A stretch of DNA of 64,000 nt from an uncultured Tenacibaculum sp. (GTDB lineage Bacteria > Bacteroidota > Bacteroidia > Flavobacteriales > Flavobacteriaceae), in NCBI GenBank assembly GCA_947497895.1, contig CANMIL010000001.1, positions 248,001-312,000 on the forward strand, written 5' to 3'. The notes under the pieces were generated by a model. It saw nothing but the letters and a program-made list of their open reading frames with translations, made no database searches and had not been told where the DNA came from. The first letter of the stretch is position 1, and each line of letters starts with the position of its first letter. The position numbers were made by a program, and so were the translations under genes. Below are positions 56,001-63,682 of this stretch, piece by piece.

Positions 56001-56612
56001 TGATGAAGAAACGGCGTTAGCCATAATGGGTGAGTTGAAAAACATAGCACACAAAAAATAGCTTGTATAAATCACAATAGCACTTGCATAAGTTGCTAAA
56101 CTATTTTTAGTAAGTATACTAACTGCAGTAATTATAGAAGTACACACAAATACATTCGGTAAAACGAAAATACTCCAACTCTGTATATATTTTGTCAATT
56201 GAAAATTTTGAAGCCTCTCTGGTTCTAATTCTGAAAGATTATACCCCAAAGCCAATCCTATTAAACTCATACTAAAAACAAAAACAGAAGGAATTAAAAC
56301 CCCCATGAATCTGCTGAGAAAGAAGTCTTTTTTCAAAATAGGACTTGAATAAATCAAGGCTTCCATTTTATACTGCTTCTCTCTTAACAGTCCACTTACA
56401 GCAAAAAACATAATTGCAAATACGACACCCAAACTTAGCAATGCTACTTTACTATTAATTTCATAAGCTGAGTTAAAATCTAAATTAGAAGCAATAGCAC
56501 CTTGGCTGGATACTAGGTATCCGAAATACAAGAATATTAAACTGAAACCAATAAACGCTCTCTGTTTAAGCTGAAATTTGATTTCAAACATGATTAAACT
56601 AATTAATTTCAT
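53061..56612 (-). CDS. ABC-2-type permease fused to an M1-type peptidase domain
   Basis: An 1183-residue membrane protein. It carries two sets of about six membrane segments (residues about 20-260 and 320-600, with RQKAF and SSPILKKDFF loops), an ABC-2-like permease arrangement. After about residue 620 an extracytoplasmic gluzincin domain follows: FRFGGIAFPGTIVMVED in place of GAMEN, HEVAHQYWGH zinc site and ITEGLCKYTE with the third ligand. This permease-M1 fusion is known in Bacteroidetes. It shares an operon with the ATPase upstream (12 bases between) and is probably controlled by the divergent LytS/LytTR pair. Substrate not shown; peptide handling at the membrane is a guess. Confidence 0.85.
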   Translation of the reverse strand: MKLISLIMFEIKFQLKQRAFIGFSLIFLYFGYLVSSQGAIASNLDFNSAYEINSKVALLSLGVVFAIMFFAVSGLLREKQYKMEALIYSSPILKKDFFLSRFMGVLIPSVFVFSMSLIGLALGYNLSELEPERLQNFQLTKYIQSWSIFVLPNVFVCTSIITAVSILTKNSLATYASAIVIYTSYFLCAMFFNSPIMANAVSSSPENMMIASLLDPFGISSFYEQTLFWAPVDKNSKMISFSSLLLWNRLLWIGVASAFMYLTYRIFSFKEVNKKVKEQKTVEDYNGDLKHKSIKPKIGNVSSIQSFISILKLELKSVFRSIPFLVILLIWIIVFVMEVYTRIYSSGPYNESFYPTTSMLIEIVEIPLQLLSLILIVFYSGEAIWRENSNKINQLVYSTPVSNGVFFTAKFLTVFSLPLILLTMSIIGSIIFQLMVNHDTLEFDLYFNRFYFTIANYSFYLFLAFFIQSISSNKYIGMAISGICIIIFATPLSGMIGLKLPILKLGTLPRVGFSNLYGYTDTIKMFNYYTLVWTVLGLLLALLSFKVWKRGVEFSLYQTKKLLLKKWNTIYKFMTLSMAVIFIIAIALVYYNTNILSTYVSSEMELDLRESYERTYKKYEVKKQLIPRDLSFEVNLYPEQRKYQVSANYVLENKGEKPLTELLITEVLPIKNMTIEGAQLKLYDSIHNVRIYEFKNALKQGDSIRYKYSLEYQNKGFETDRSIVSNGSFIQRSGFDPILGYSSGYEIRNVRERKERGLPIRKDHDESHMHVKSEHYEKLVFETIISTQSNQIAFAPGELLKKWKKEDRNYYHYKASKKEAPFIAFISGSYQLKESNYSGVNIQNYYVENHSANIGDIEGFTHETIQYCQKNFGEFPSKHLRIIEIPNHFRFGGIAFPGTIVMVEDNLYLIDNRNTDFDVVAKRTIHEVAHQYWGHTLTPKSTDGAGLITEGLCKYTEAIIMEELYGKKVLWQLNEQANNRYFSGRSYTTEEEVPIYLENGQGHLIYGKACLSFTALKELIGAEVLNKAIKKLLDIHKSDIEPKVTSNDLLSVFYEVTPKDYHDFIDDWFKRIITYELKIENTETKELSSGQFETTLVIAAKRFEQKIGGKLFEIDINEPIQIGLFKEHPSISNSKDILHLEHHRINQETQKIKIITNSKPSFVAIDPYGTRLEERRVDNLKQL

Positions 56613-56624
56613 CTTTTTAAAGGC

Positions 56625-57506
56625 TTATGATTTTAGTATTGGATTTAAATAAGAGAAGTAAACACTTTCTAAGTCGGGTGGATAAGCAGTAAAACCATTA
56701 TCGAGTCTTGTATCTGATAAAATTTGGATTTGTGTTTTACCCGAAAGAAGTCTTGTAGAAAGTAAATGATAGTTTTCCGAGTACCTTGCAATGTCATTCT
56801 TTTCTATAATTTTTACCCAAACCTTGTTTACTAATTTGCTGGTGAGCTCATTAGGATTCCCTTGCACCACAATTTCTCCTTTGTTTAAAATCGCCATATT
56901 ATTACACAAGTCTCTAACATCTTCAACAATATGAGTAGATAAAATAATGATCACATTCTCTCCTATTTCACTAAGTAAATTCAAGAAACGATTGCGCTCT
57001 TCTGGATCTAATCCTGCTGTAGGTTCATCAACAATAATTAATTTTGGAGCTCCTAATAAAGCCTGAGCTATCCCAAAACGCTGACGCATACCTCCAGAAA
57101 AAGTGTTCACCGATTTCTTTCTATGTCCATATAAATTCGTTTGTACTAAAAGAGCATTTACTTGATCTTTCCTTTCTCCTTTCGAAACAACTCCCTTTAA
57201 AACAGCCAAATGATGTAGTAAATCTTCTGCATTTACTTTAGGATACACTCCAAATTCTTGTGGTAAATAACCTAACTGACTTCTTAAAACTTGAGGATTT
57301 TCAATACAATTACTTCCATTAAATAAAACTGTTCCTGAGCTTGGTTCTTGTAAGGTTGCGATCGTTCGCATTAACGAAGATTTACCCGCTCCGTTAGGAC
57401 CTAACAGTCCGAATAAACCGTTTTTTAGCTCCAATGAAACATTATTTAGGGCCTTTACTCCATTGGCATATTGCTTTGTAATATTTTTTATAGATAAAGT
57501 ATTCAT
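56625..57506 (-). CDS. ABC transporter ATP-binding protein
   Basis: A 293-residue ATPase with Walker A GPNGAGKSS (about 37-45), Q-loop QEFGVYP, signature TFSGGMRQRFGIAQAL, Walker B LIIVDEPTAGLDP and H-loop STHIVED. It energises the permease-M1 fusion encoded next. The gene start faces the LytS-type kinase gene with about 204 bases between, where the shared control region must be. Confidence 0.93.
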   Translation of the reverse strand: MNTLSIKNITKQYANGVKALNNVSLELKNGLFGLLGPNGAGKSSLMRTIATLQEPSSGTVLFNGSNCIENPQVLRSQLGYLPQEFGVYPKVNAEDLLHHLAVLKGVVSKGERKDQVNALLVQTNLYGHRKKSVNTFSGGMRQRFGIAQALLGAPKLIIVDEPTAGLDPEERNRFLNLLSEIGENVIIILSTHIVEDVRDLCNNMAILNKGEIVVQGNPNELTSKLVNKVWVKIIEKNDIARYSENYHLLSTRLLSGKTQIQILSDTRLDNGFTAYPPDLESVYFSYLNPILKS

Positions 57507-57675
57507 GTAGTATTAATTTGATACATCACGAATCTAATATGACCTCACAAGTACTAATAATTTTATTGATAAACCCCGAAGTTTTTAATACACGCTATAT
57601 TATTTTATCGTTCAATCGAGTTTATGCCAATTTTTACTTAGTACGACTCAAAAAATTGGTTGTTCATCAAATTTA

Positions 57676-57706
57676 TTGTTCACCGTAATTAACATGAGTA
57701 TTTTTG
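57676..57706 (+). promoter_or_regulatory. Bacteroidetes promoter ahead of the second LytS/LytTR pair
   Basis: TTG at 57676-57678, then TATTTTTG at 57699-57706 (20 bases between), match the -33/-7 elements. The -7 box ends only five bases ahead of the ATG at 57711, so the transcript would be nearly leaderless or the true start of translation lies further downstream. Confidence 0.45.
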
Positions 57707-57710
57707 CTAT

Positions 57711-58850
57711 ATGATTCAAACATTTTTGAAGAAATACAAGGCTTTTATAATTGTACTGCCTATTCTTATTTGCATTCTATATGCCTTACATGTTGTAGGA
57801 ATTCTTAACATTCCAAGCAATCAACCAATTGAAGTATTGATAATCACATTTTTCTGGTGGATAGGACTCTCTTTTTTATTAAACAATCTACTAAGAATGA
57901 CAAAAAAGGATAGAAAGAAGATTGGTCTTAAAATAGTAATCTCACTATTACTTCTATTCATCGCATTGATCATCGATAATTGGATTAACATTCCCGACAA
58001 TCCTTTAACTATGACATTAATGCTACTCTTTTGGTTTGCTTTTTTTAATTTATTCGCTCCAAAGTTTATTCAGAAATATAAAAAAGTATTGCTCATTTTT
58101 TATTCTGCCATTTTATTGGTGTTTTTTTATTTCAGATTTCAGACGGATGATTATGAGAATTATTTAAACATAAAAAACGAATGGATTCTACCCATACTAA
58201 TTGGTTCTTTACCTCTACTAGTATTGTTATGGGTTTACGAACAGTGGCAACTAATAAACACTTTAAAACAAGAAAAATCACAAGCAGAATTAAGTCTATT
58301 AAAAACTCAAATCAACCCGCACTTCTTCTTTAACACACTCAATAATTTATATTCCTTAACCATAAAGAATTCAGAAAAAGCTCCTGAAGTAATTCTAAAA
58401 TTATCGGATATGATGCGCTATACCATTTATGAAGGAGAAAAAGAGACTGTTTCTATAGAAAGAGAAATCAGTTATTTGAAAAACTATATCGAACTTCATA
58501 AAATACGTCATAGAAACAATACCGATATTCAATTCAATATTGAGAATAATAAAAACAATGAAGTCGCCCCTTTGCTGTTTATTATATTGGTTGAAAATGC
58601 GTTTAAACATGGTATTGAACAACAAACAGATGGTGCTTATATCCAAATGAATTTAATAAGTAATTCTAAAGGAGTTTTCTTTACAATAATAAATAATTTT
58701 GATGAGGAAGAGGAAAATCAGAGTTCCGGAATCGGACTAAAAAACCTAAAACGTCGATTGGATTTAACATATCCTAACAAGCACGATTTACACATAAAAA
58801 AGAACGAAAGAGAATTTGAAGTACAACTAAACATTTACCTACATGATTAA
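57711..58850 (+). CDS. LytS/YehU-type sensor histidine kinase
   Basis: A 379-residue membrane kinase with about six membrane segments in the first 180 residues, a short coiled linker (LKQEKSQAELSLLKTQ), phospho-acceptor His204 in INPHFFFNTLNNLY, and a GHKL ATPase domain (VENAFKHGIE, then GIGLKNLKRRLDL). It overlaps the start of the response regulator by eight bases, so the pair is coupled. Divergent from the ABC transporter genes, which are its probable targets. Same architecture as the pair at 18.5 kb, with about 35% similarity by eye in the kinase core. Confidence 0.9.
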   Translation: MIQTFLKKYKAFIIVLPILICILYALHVVGILNIPSNQPIEVLIITFFWWIGLSFLLNNLLRMTKKDRKKIGLKIVISLLLLFIALIIDNWINIPDNPLTMTLMLLFWFAFFNLFAPKFIQKYKKVLLIFYSAILLVFFYFRFQTDDYENYLNIKNEWILPILIGSLPLLVLLWVYEQWQLINTLKQEKSQAELSLLKTQINPHFFFNTLNNLYSLTIKNSEKAPEVILKLSDMMRYTIYEGEKETVSIEREISYLKNYIELHKIRHRNNTDIQFNIENNKNNEVAPLLFIILVENAFKHGIEQQTDGAYIQMNLISNSKGVFFTIINNFDEEEENQSSGIGLKNLKRRLDLTYPNKHDLHIKKNEREFEVQLNIYLHD

Positions 58851-59565
58851 GTATATTATCGTTGATGATGAACCATTAGCTCATGAAATTATTGAGGAAT
58901 TCAGTGGAATGCTTTCTAATTTATCCTTAAAAGCCAATTGCTATAATGCGTTGGAAGCAATGGAATATCTGAAGAATAATGATGTCGATCTTATATTTTT
59001 AGACTTAAATATGCCCAAATTGAAAGGTTTTGACTTTTTGAAAACCTTGACCAACCCTCCGCAAATTATAGTCACCACTGCCTACAGTGAATATGCTTTA
59101 GAAGGATTTGAATTAAATGTTCTAGATTACTTATTAAAACCATTTAGTTTTGAACGTTTCATTAAAGCGGTAAATAAAGTATCAGAAGAAACATCAAACA
59201 CTAAGAAAGTATCAGAATCACATTCGAACAACGCAGATACAGGAAATCAATCGTTTTTTATCAAAGGAGATAAGAAACATCATCAAATTAATTTTAATGA
59301 AATTGTATTTATTGAAGCCTACGGAAATTATTGTAAAATCTATCTGATTTCAGGTGAAATGCTTGTTTGTCATGAGAAAATATCGTCCTTTGATGAAATT
59401 CTATCTAGGTCAAACTTTATAAGAATCCACAAATCTTTTATTATTTCATTGGATAAGATCAAAACTATTGAAGGAAATCGAGTAAAACTCGTTCAGGAAC
59501 ACGTAGTGCCAATCGGTCAAACGTATAAAAATTATGTTAGTAAACTTATCAACAAATCTCACTAA
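58843..59565 (+). CDS. LytTR-family response regulator
   Basis: A 240-residue regulator: receiver with IVDDEPLAHE, phospho-acceptor Asp54 in FLDLNMPKLKG, TTAYSEYALEGFELNVLDYL and the Lys of LKPFSF; LytTR domain with FIKGDKKHHQINFNEIVF and IRIHKSFIISLDKI. It pairs with the kinase encoded immediately upstream. It is very close in layout to the regulator at 19573. Binding in the intergenic region ahead of the ABC operon is expected, but no clear repeated site was found. Confidence 0.92.
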   Translation: MIKYIIVDDEPLAHEIIEEFSGMLSNLSLKANCYNALEAMEYLKNNDVDLIFLDLNMPKLKGFDFLKTLTNPPQIIVTTAYSEYALEGFELNVLDYLLKPFSFERFIKAVNKVSEETSNTKKVSESHSNNADTGNQSFFIKGDKKHHQINFNEIVFIEAYGNYCKIYLISGEMLVCHEKISSFDEILSRSNFIRIHKSFIISLDKIKTIEGNRVKLVQEHVVPIGQTYKNYVSKLINKSH

Positions 59566-59574
59566 CATTATCGT

Positions 59575-59670
59575 TTATTTGCGAAAACGTAATTTGTTGG
59601 GTTCTATTCCAATGGTAATTACAGCTAATATTGTAAAAATAAGCGCTCCAAGAGCCCAAATTCTTGTCAT
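59575..59670 (-). pseudogene. Short 3' remnant or tiny membrane peptide
   Basis: Thirty-one codons, beginning MTRIWALGALIFTI and ending NKLRFRK, with one membrane segment. The frame stays open upstream for another 13 residues without a start, which suggests the last segment of a lost membrane protein. It could be an intact small peptide. No family recognised. Confidence 0.25.
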
Positions 59671-59995
59671 TAACCCTATTTCAATACCTGTTGGCGTGTG
59701 TTCAGTAATTTAGTCATAAAACCCTAAAATAAAACCTAGGACTATTAAGCTGAATCCTTTTTTTATCCGTACAGCAATAAATAAAACAGCGGTAAATTCA
59801 TATAGATTTTTTAAAAAATTTATTGCATATTTTATTTTAAAAAAGATAATTCTGTGATACCTAAACTGAAAAGGTTTTTGACATAATTGAGGTAAGAAAT
59901 ATTTTACGGATAAACGAAACTGGTTTATGCGGTTATCCGAAAAATATAAAGGGATAACTCTTATATTTGTCAGGATATAACTAGTTACCATACAT
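59671..59995. other. Intergenic region before the cassette-like array
   Basis: It contains a pair of inverted repeats (59907-59939, and about 59943-59969 with AAATATAA/TTATATTT) ahead of the first array gene. The rest is AT-rich and shows no gene. The minus-strand frame at 59710-60036 is treated as a shadow. Confidence 0.4.
59907..59939. repeat. Inverted repeat CGGATAA/TTATCCG with an inner repeat
   Basis: CGGATAA at 59907-59913 pairs with TTATCCG at 59933-59939, and inside it ATAAAC pairs with GTTTAT. It lies about 57 bases ahead of the first array gene. Either an operator or the trace of a decayed palindromic site. Confidence 0.45.
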
Positions 59996-60907
59996 ATGAG
60001 AAAAACCAGTTTCATCATTTTAACTTTAGCTTTCAATCTAATATTGAATGCTCAAAATATAGATTTTGGAAATTTTCCATCCGAAAACAATGATGAGAAG
60101 CCTATGCTAACTTCTGACTTACTAAAGTCATTGAATTGGGAAAAACTAAAAGAAATTAGCAAATCAAACGAAGGTCATTACGCTTATGAAAAGAAGGACA
60201 GTTTATTAGTAAAATATGAATATGTACAGCAAGGTCGAGTAGCTGATTTTAAAATAATAAGTTTTAACGATACAGTATTAGAATATAGATGTCAAATATC
60301 GAATACGTCTAAAGAAACCAACACAAATTATTTTGACAAAAAACTGTGGTTAGAATATGCTCACACTTATTTACCAAATCTTGCAGATAGTTTGAAGTTG
60401 AGTATTAACGAACCTAAAAGAATTTTAAAAGCCTATTACGAATTATTAGGAGTTGGAACTTATGATGAATATGGCTGGATTTGCGAATATTCAACAGTTG
60501 GAAGAGCAACTGACCGAAGAATGGCTGTTATCGAATTATTAGGTCGAGAAGAATTATTGTGGCAACTTATGGAATATTCAAACGTACACGTTCAACTTTA
60601 TGTTGCGGATGCATTAATTTATTCTGATTTCAGGAACAAACAAATGATAGAGGAATATAAAGAAAATAGGAAATACAGAACTTCTCGCGAAATGATAAAG
60701 TATCTGAAAGACGAATTGTTGACCAAAGCAGAATGGAAAAAAATATATGAATTAAGAGATAGTAATCAAAAAGTAAGTACTTGTAAAAGCGGAACAGGGT
60801 CGTTTAAAATTTATGAAAATAACACTTCCGAATTGTTAAGTGAACAAGCTATTTCTGAAATTCCAAAAAGATATGAAGAATTGAGGGAATTGGGCTACTT
60901 GAGATAA
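59996..60907 (+). CDS. Secreted protein of unknown function
   Basis: A 303-residue exported protein with a clean signal peptide (MRKTSFIILTLAFNLILNAQ). The mature part is charged and largely helical, containing FPSENNDEKPM, EYRCQISNTSKETNT, WICEYSTVGRATDRRMAVIE and KYRTSREMIKYLKDELLTK. The middle shows weak HEAT-like repetition (LWQLMEYSNVHVQLYVADAL). No family recognised. First gene of a same-strand series separated by palindromic sites; the site at 60916 follows the stop after eight bases. Confidence 0.65.
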   Translation: MRKTSFIILTLAFNLILNAQNIDFGNFPSENNDEKPMLTSDLLKSLNWEKLKEISKSNEGHYAYEKKDSLLVKYEYVQQGRVADFKIISFNDTVLEYRCQISNTSKETNTNYFDKKLWLEYAHTYLPNLADSLKLSINEPKRILKAYYELLGVGTYDEYGWICEYSTVGRATDRRMAVIELLGREELLWQLMEYSNVHVQLYVADALIYSDFRNKQMIEEYKENRKYRTSREMIKYLKDELLTKAEWKKIYELRDSNQKVSTCKSGTGSFKIYENNTSELLSEQAISEIPKRYEELRELGYLR

Positions 60908-60915
60908 AATACGTG

Positions 60916-61050
60916 TGGTAACAACGTATATAAAAAATAGCGGTTTAAATGCTTAAACAAAAGATAAATAATAAAATATAAGGTCAGTTATAAACCGAAA
61001 AGTTAGTGCTTAAAATCCGCTACTTTTCATATACAAAACCGTTGTAGCTA
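60916..61050 (+). repeat. attC-like palindromic site A
   Basis: Nested inverted repeats: TAACAACG near the left end pairs with CGTTGTAG near the right end; GTATATA pairs with CATATAC; TAGCGG pairs with CCGCTA; inner CGGTTTA (60941) pairs with TAAACCG (60991). The right end is GTTGTAGCTAA. Total about 135 bases. The next gene starts two bases after it. Similar right ends occur at 61916 and, in part, 62364. Confidence 0.65.
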
Positions 61051-61051
61051 A

Positions 61052-61378
61052 TTGAAAAACAAACAGGATTTGACTACTAAAATAAAACCATTAGAAGAAA
61101 TAGAAGACGACATGGAATTTTGGAAAGGAACAAGGTTTCGTCAATATCAAGTAGGATTAAATGTTCCCAATAAAGAAGATGATTATCATGAATATATGCT
61201 TGCTGAAATCCCTGGAGAAAGAGATTTTATGCTTTTAACCTGTGTTGAAGGCTATAAGTCTGGAAGTGCTCTAGCCTTAGTAAAAACATCTAAAGACAAA
61301 ACGAAATTCGTAATTAAAGCTCAGGCAATAAAATACTCAATGGGTATCGAAAACACTTTTCTAATAGTAACGGAATAA
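61052..61378 (+). CDS. Small cytosolic protein, unknown (cassette-like)
   Basis: A 108-residue protein starting at a TTG directly after the right box of site A (GTAGCTAATTG). No signal peptide. It reads MEFWKGTRFRQYQVGLNVPN, then YMLAEIPGERDFMLLTCVEG and ALALVKTSKDKTKFVIKAQ, a compact alpha/beta pattern. Not recognised. It shares the interval between sites A and B with the next gene, which begins nine bases after its stop, so the two may be a functional pair such as effector/immunity or subunits, but no such motif is evident. Confidence 0.65.
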   Translation: MKNKQDLTTKIKPLEEIEDDMEFWKGTRFRQYQVGLNVPNKEDDYHEYMLAEIPGERDFMLLTCVEGYKSGSALALVKTSKDKTKFVIKAQAIKYSMGIENTFLIVTE

Positions 61379-61387
61379 AACTAAAAG

Positions 61388-61723
61388 ATGGCTTACTCAA
61401 TTGAAAAGAACGAAATAATAAAATATCCACCAGAAGACTTAAAGACATTTACAGTTGACTGTTACGAATGGATTGATAATTTGAATTTCACTCTTAAACC
61501 ATCAGAATGCATTGCGAATTATAAAGACTATATTGAAATTGCTAAGCAAATGTTTTTAGATGCTGGCTGGTATGGAGACGGAGAAATTGAATTAATGTGG
61601 ATTCCTCCTTTTGCTATTAAAAGCGATAAAATCGAACCAAATATTGGATTAACAATTTGGCACGTTAAACAGATAGAAGATGGGATTTCTTGGATTCTTT
61701 CCCCAATAAGTATCAATGAATAA
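61388..61723 (+). CDS. Small acidic cytosolic protein, unknown (cassette-like)
   Basis: A 111-residue acidic protein without signal peptide: IIKYPPEDLKTFTVDCYEW, LKPSECIANYKDYIEIAKQM, then WYGDGEIELMWIPPFAI and HVKQIEDGISWILSPI. I recall similar small proteins as scattered hypothetical genes in Bacteroidetes, but no function. Closely follows the gene at 61052; site B starts seven bases after its stop. Confidence 0.65.
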   Translation: MAYSIEKNEIIKYPPEDLKTFTVDCYEWIDNLNFTLKPSECIANYKDYIEIAKQMFLDAGWYGDGEIELMWIPPFAIKSDKIEPNIGLTIWHVKQIEDGISWILSPISINE

Positions 61724-61729
61724 AAACTA

Positions 61730-61923
61730 GCTACAACACTGTATATAGCAAATAGGGCGTTCGGTGGTTTAAGAAAGTAGTACTATTTACCAACACCGCC
61801 AAATCGTTAATTTGGCTTTTAAAAGGAATAAATTAAAAACAAAATACAACGATTTGGCTCAGAGCAAACCTGAAAGTTTATCGCTTTCTACTGCCCTACT
61901 TGCCATATACTAAACGTTGTAGC
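61730..61923 (+). repeat. attC-like palindromic site B
   Basis: The outer boxes are a perfect pair: GCTACAAC at 61730-61737 and GTTGTAGC at 61916-61923. Then GCAAATAGGGCG pairs with TGCCCTACTTGC (two mismatches) and, inside, CCAAATCGTT (61799) pairs with AACGATTTGG (61848). Total 194 bases. The next gene starts with an ATG 12 bases after the right box. Confidence 0.75.
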
Positions 61924-61934
61924 TAATTAAAAAT

Positions 61935-62291
61935 ATGAAAAACAGTATACTTTTACTATTGGTAAGTTTAACAATCAACTTTTGTTACTCACAAGGAAAT
62001 TATAAGACTATAATGTCTGAAACAATAAAAAATTACGATTACACCAAAATTAATGAATTGGCTAAAAAAATGGGGTATTCAATTGGTACAAAAGTTAAAA
62101 CGACGGTTTCTTTTAAAGTCAATGATAAAGGTGAAACTTTTGATATAACAGCAAAAGGACCTGAAGAAATTTTTATTAAGGAAAGTGAAAAAATAGTTAG
62201 AAGTTTACCTAAAATGAATTTTGGAGTTCCTCTTAAAAAAGGTCAACATTTTATGTTTAAACTTCCAATAACTTATAATATTTCAGAATAG
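61935..62291 (+). CDS. Secreted protein with TonB-like C-terminal domain (cassette-like)
   Basis: A 118-residue exported protein: signal peptide (MKNSILLLLVSLTINFCYSQ), then helical YKTIMSETIKNYDYTKINEL, then a TonB C-terminal-like fold: VSFKVNDKGETFDITAKGPE, KIVRSLPKMNFG and HFMFKLPITYNI. This beta-alpha-beta arrangement is common in small Bacteroidetes periplasmic proteins and in TonB itself, but there is no ExbB/ExbD partner or membrane anchor, so energy transduction is unlikely. Placed between sites B and C. Confidence 0.7.
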   Translation: MKNSILLLLVSLTINFCYSQGNYKTIMSETIKNYDYTKINELAKKMGYSIGTKVKTTVSFKVNDKGETFDITAKGPEEIFIKESEKIVRSLPKMNFGVPLKKGQHFMFKLPITYNISE

Positions 62292-62317
62292 TCTTAAATT
62301 AATAGATAAAATAACTT

Positions 62318-62369
62318 GCTACAACACCACCTAAACTGCATTAAAACGCAGTTTAGCCAAAACGTTAGC
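62318..62369 (+). repeat. attC-like palindromic site C
   Basis: GCTACAAC at 62318-62325 faces GTTAGC at 62364-62369; inside, CTAAACTGC (62331) and GCAGTTTAG (62348) pair perfectly over nine bases with an eight-base loop. Only 52 bases, the shortest and simplest of the sites. The next gene starts at a TTG eight bases after the right box. Confidence 0.7.
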
Positions 62370-62376
62370 ATACAAT

Positions 62377-63033
62377 TTGAAAACAAAACTCTACTTACTG
62401 ATGTTTCTTTTAGCGTTATCCTGTAAAGACATTAAAAAAAATGACAGGAAAATTAAGAATATAAAAACGTCGACGAATGTTATGAAAAATAAAAAACATC
62501 CTATATTACCTAATAATATCTCAGTTCAATTAATTGACAATAAAGGTGATAAGATAAAAACTGCAAATATCCTTTGTCATTTGAATATTTACATAAACTC
62601 CTCAAGTTATTATACTTACAGTTTCATTCCTACAAACTCAGATGGCAAAGTTAATTTGACAAAAGAACAAATTATACAGAATACTGAATTAAAACATTAC
62701 TATGACAAAACTATTCCGCTAGAGAGAATTCCTATAAAATTTGATTTTATAATTATGGATACTAATTTAATCAATGGAATGATCGCTAGCATGAATAATT
62801 ATCTTTCAGTTGATATAGAGTCAATAAAATTAGATTTGAAGCAAAGAGGATTAACTGAGTCGCAAATATCTTTACAAATCTCAACTATTGAAGAAAAATT
62901 CAAAACAGACAAGAAACTGTTAGAGATTTTAGAGAATAACCAGAATTCTAAAACAGATAATTCTAATAGAATGAAAAAGATTACTGATTTTTGGGACAGC
63001 GAATCTGATTATAATTATGAAATAAAACTGTAG
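62377..63033 (+). CDS. Lipoprotein of unknown function (cassette-like)
   Basis: A 218-residue protein from a TTG start that directly precedes the signal sequence MKTKLYLLMFLLALSC (lipobox LALSC, Cys16). The mature part begins with KDIKKNDRKIKNIKTS, has a beta-rich portion (NNISVQLIDNKGDKIKTANI, then YYTYSFIPTNSDGKVN) and a helical end (LDLKQRGLTESQISLQISTI). Not recognised. The intergenic after it (63034 onward) starts AACAAGGCGTATA, perhaps the left half of another palindromic site without a clear partner. Confidence 0.65.
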   Translation: MKTKLYLLMFLLALSCKDIKKNDRKIKNIKTSTNVMKNKKHPILPNNISVQLIDNKGDKIKTANILCHLNIYINSSSYYTYSFIPTNSDGKVNLTKEQIIQNTELKHYYDKTIPLERIPIKFDFIIMDTNLINGMIASMNNYLSVDIESIKLDLKQRGLTESQISLQISTIEEKFKTDKKLLEILENNQNSKTDNSNRMKKITDFWDSESDYNYEIKL

Positions 63034-63164
63034 ATAACAAGGCGTATAATTAACTTGGCTAAACTTTATCGAGAAAAAAACATAATCAATTACTTTTCAG
63101 ACAAATATATACAAACAGTTCCTTTATCTCTCAAAAAATCATACACAAATATGTTCCGCGTAAT

Positions 63165-63644
63165 ATGAAAAAAAAGAAATTACTACTTATATCACTGAGC
63201 CTAATTGGATTAAATTCTTATGCTCAAAAATTAACTTGCTCTGACTTTAGAGTTGGGACTTTTTATATCCCAGAAACTAAAGAAGTGGGCAAATATACTA
63301 TTGAAGCGAATGACAGTATTGTGGCACTGACTGGTAAACGAGATTTATCTGTTAAAAAATGGATTGTAGTTCGAGAGAAAAACACTCAAATCGAATGGAA
63401 AAACGGAATCGGAAACGGAATACCTGAATATGAAGTTATTGAATGGATTGACAATTGTACTTATCGATTGACTTATGACTCTTCGAAAGAGGAATTGAGT
63501 GAAGAAAAAAAGTGGGTAAATAGAAATAATGGAATTGTCGTAACTAAAACAAAAATTGAAAATAAATGTATGTATTATACAGCAGCAATGACAACAAACG
63601 ATGGGCAAAAAATTTCACATGACGGAATAATATGCAAAGAGTAA
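63165..63644 (+). CDS. Secreted protein of unknown function (cassette-like)
   Basis: A 159-residue exported protein with signal peptide to about residue 20 (LIGLNSYAQ), then LTCSDFRVGTFYIPETKEVG, ALTGKRDLSVKKWIVVRE, EYEVIEWIDNCTYRLTYD and a C-terminal Cys pair region (NKCMYYTAAM, then IICKE). The four cysteines suggest disulfides. Proteins of this pattern are common unannotated small secreted proteins in Bacteroidetes. 39 bases separate it from the next gene, without a clear palindrome. Confidence 0.65.
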   Translation: MKKKKLLLISLSLIGLNSYAQKLTCSDFRVGTFYIPETKEVGKYTIEANDSIVALTGKRDLSVKKWIVVREKNTQIEWKNGIGNGIPEYEVIEWIDNCTYRLTYDSSKEELSEEKKWVNRNNGIVVTKTKIENKCMYYTAAMTTNDGQKISHDGIICKE

Positions 63645-63682
63645 AAAGCTATGCGCAATATAACCTAACTAATAAATAACGA

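Noticed and set aside
59710..60036. 108-residue minus-strand frame
   Set aside because: It overlaps the signal-peptide region of the secreted protein at 59996 and has only T-rich composition in its favour.
63034..63164. Fourth attC-like site after the lipoprotein gene
   Set aside because: Only a left half-like string (AACAAGGCGTATA) is visible and no pairing right half was found, so it was not listed as a site.
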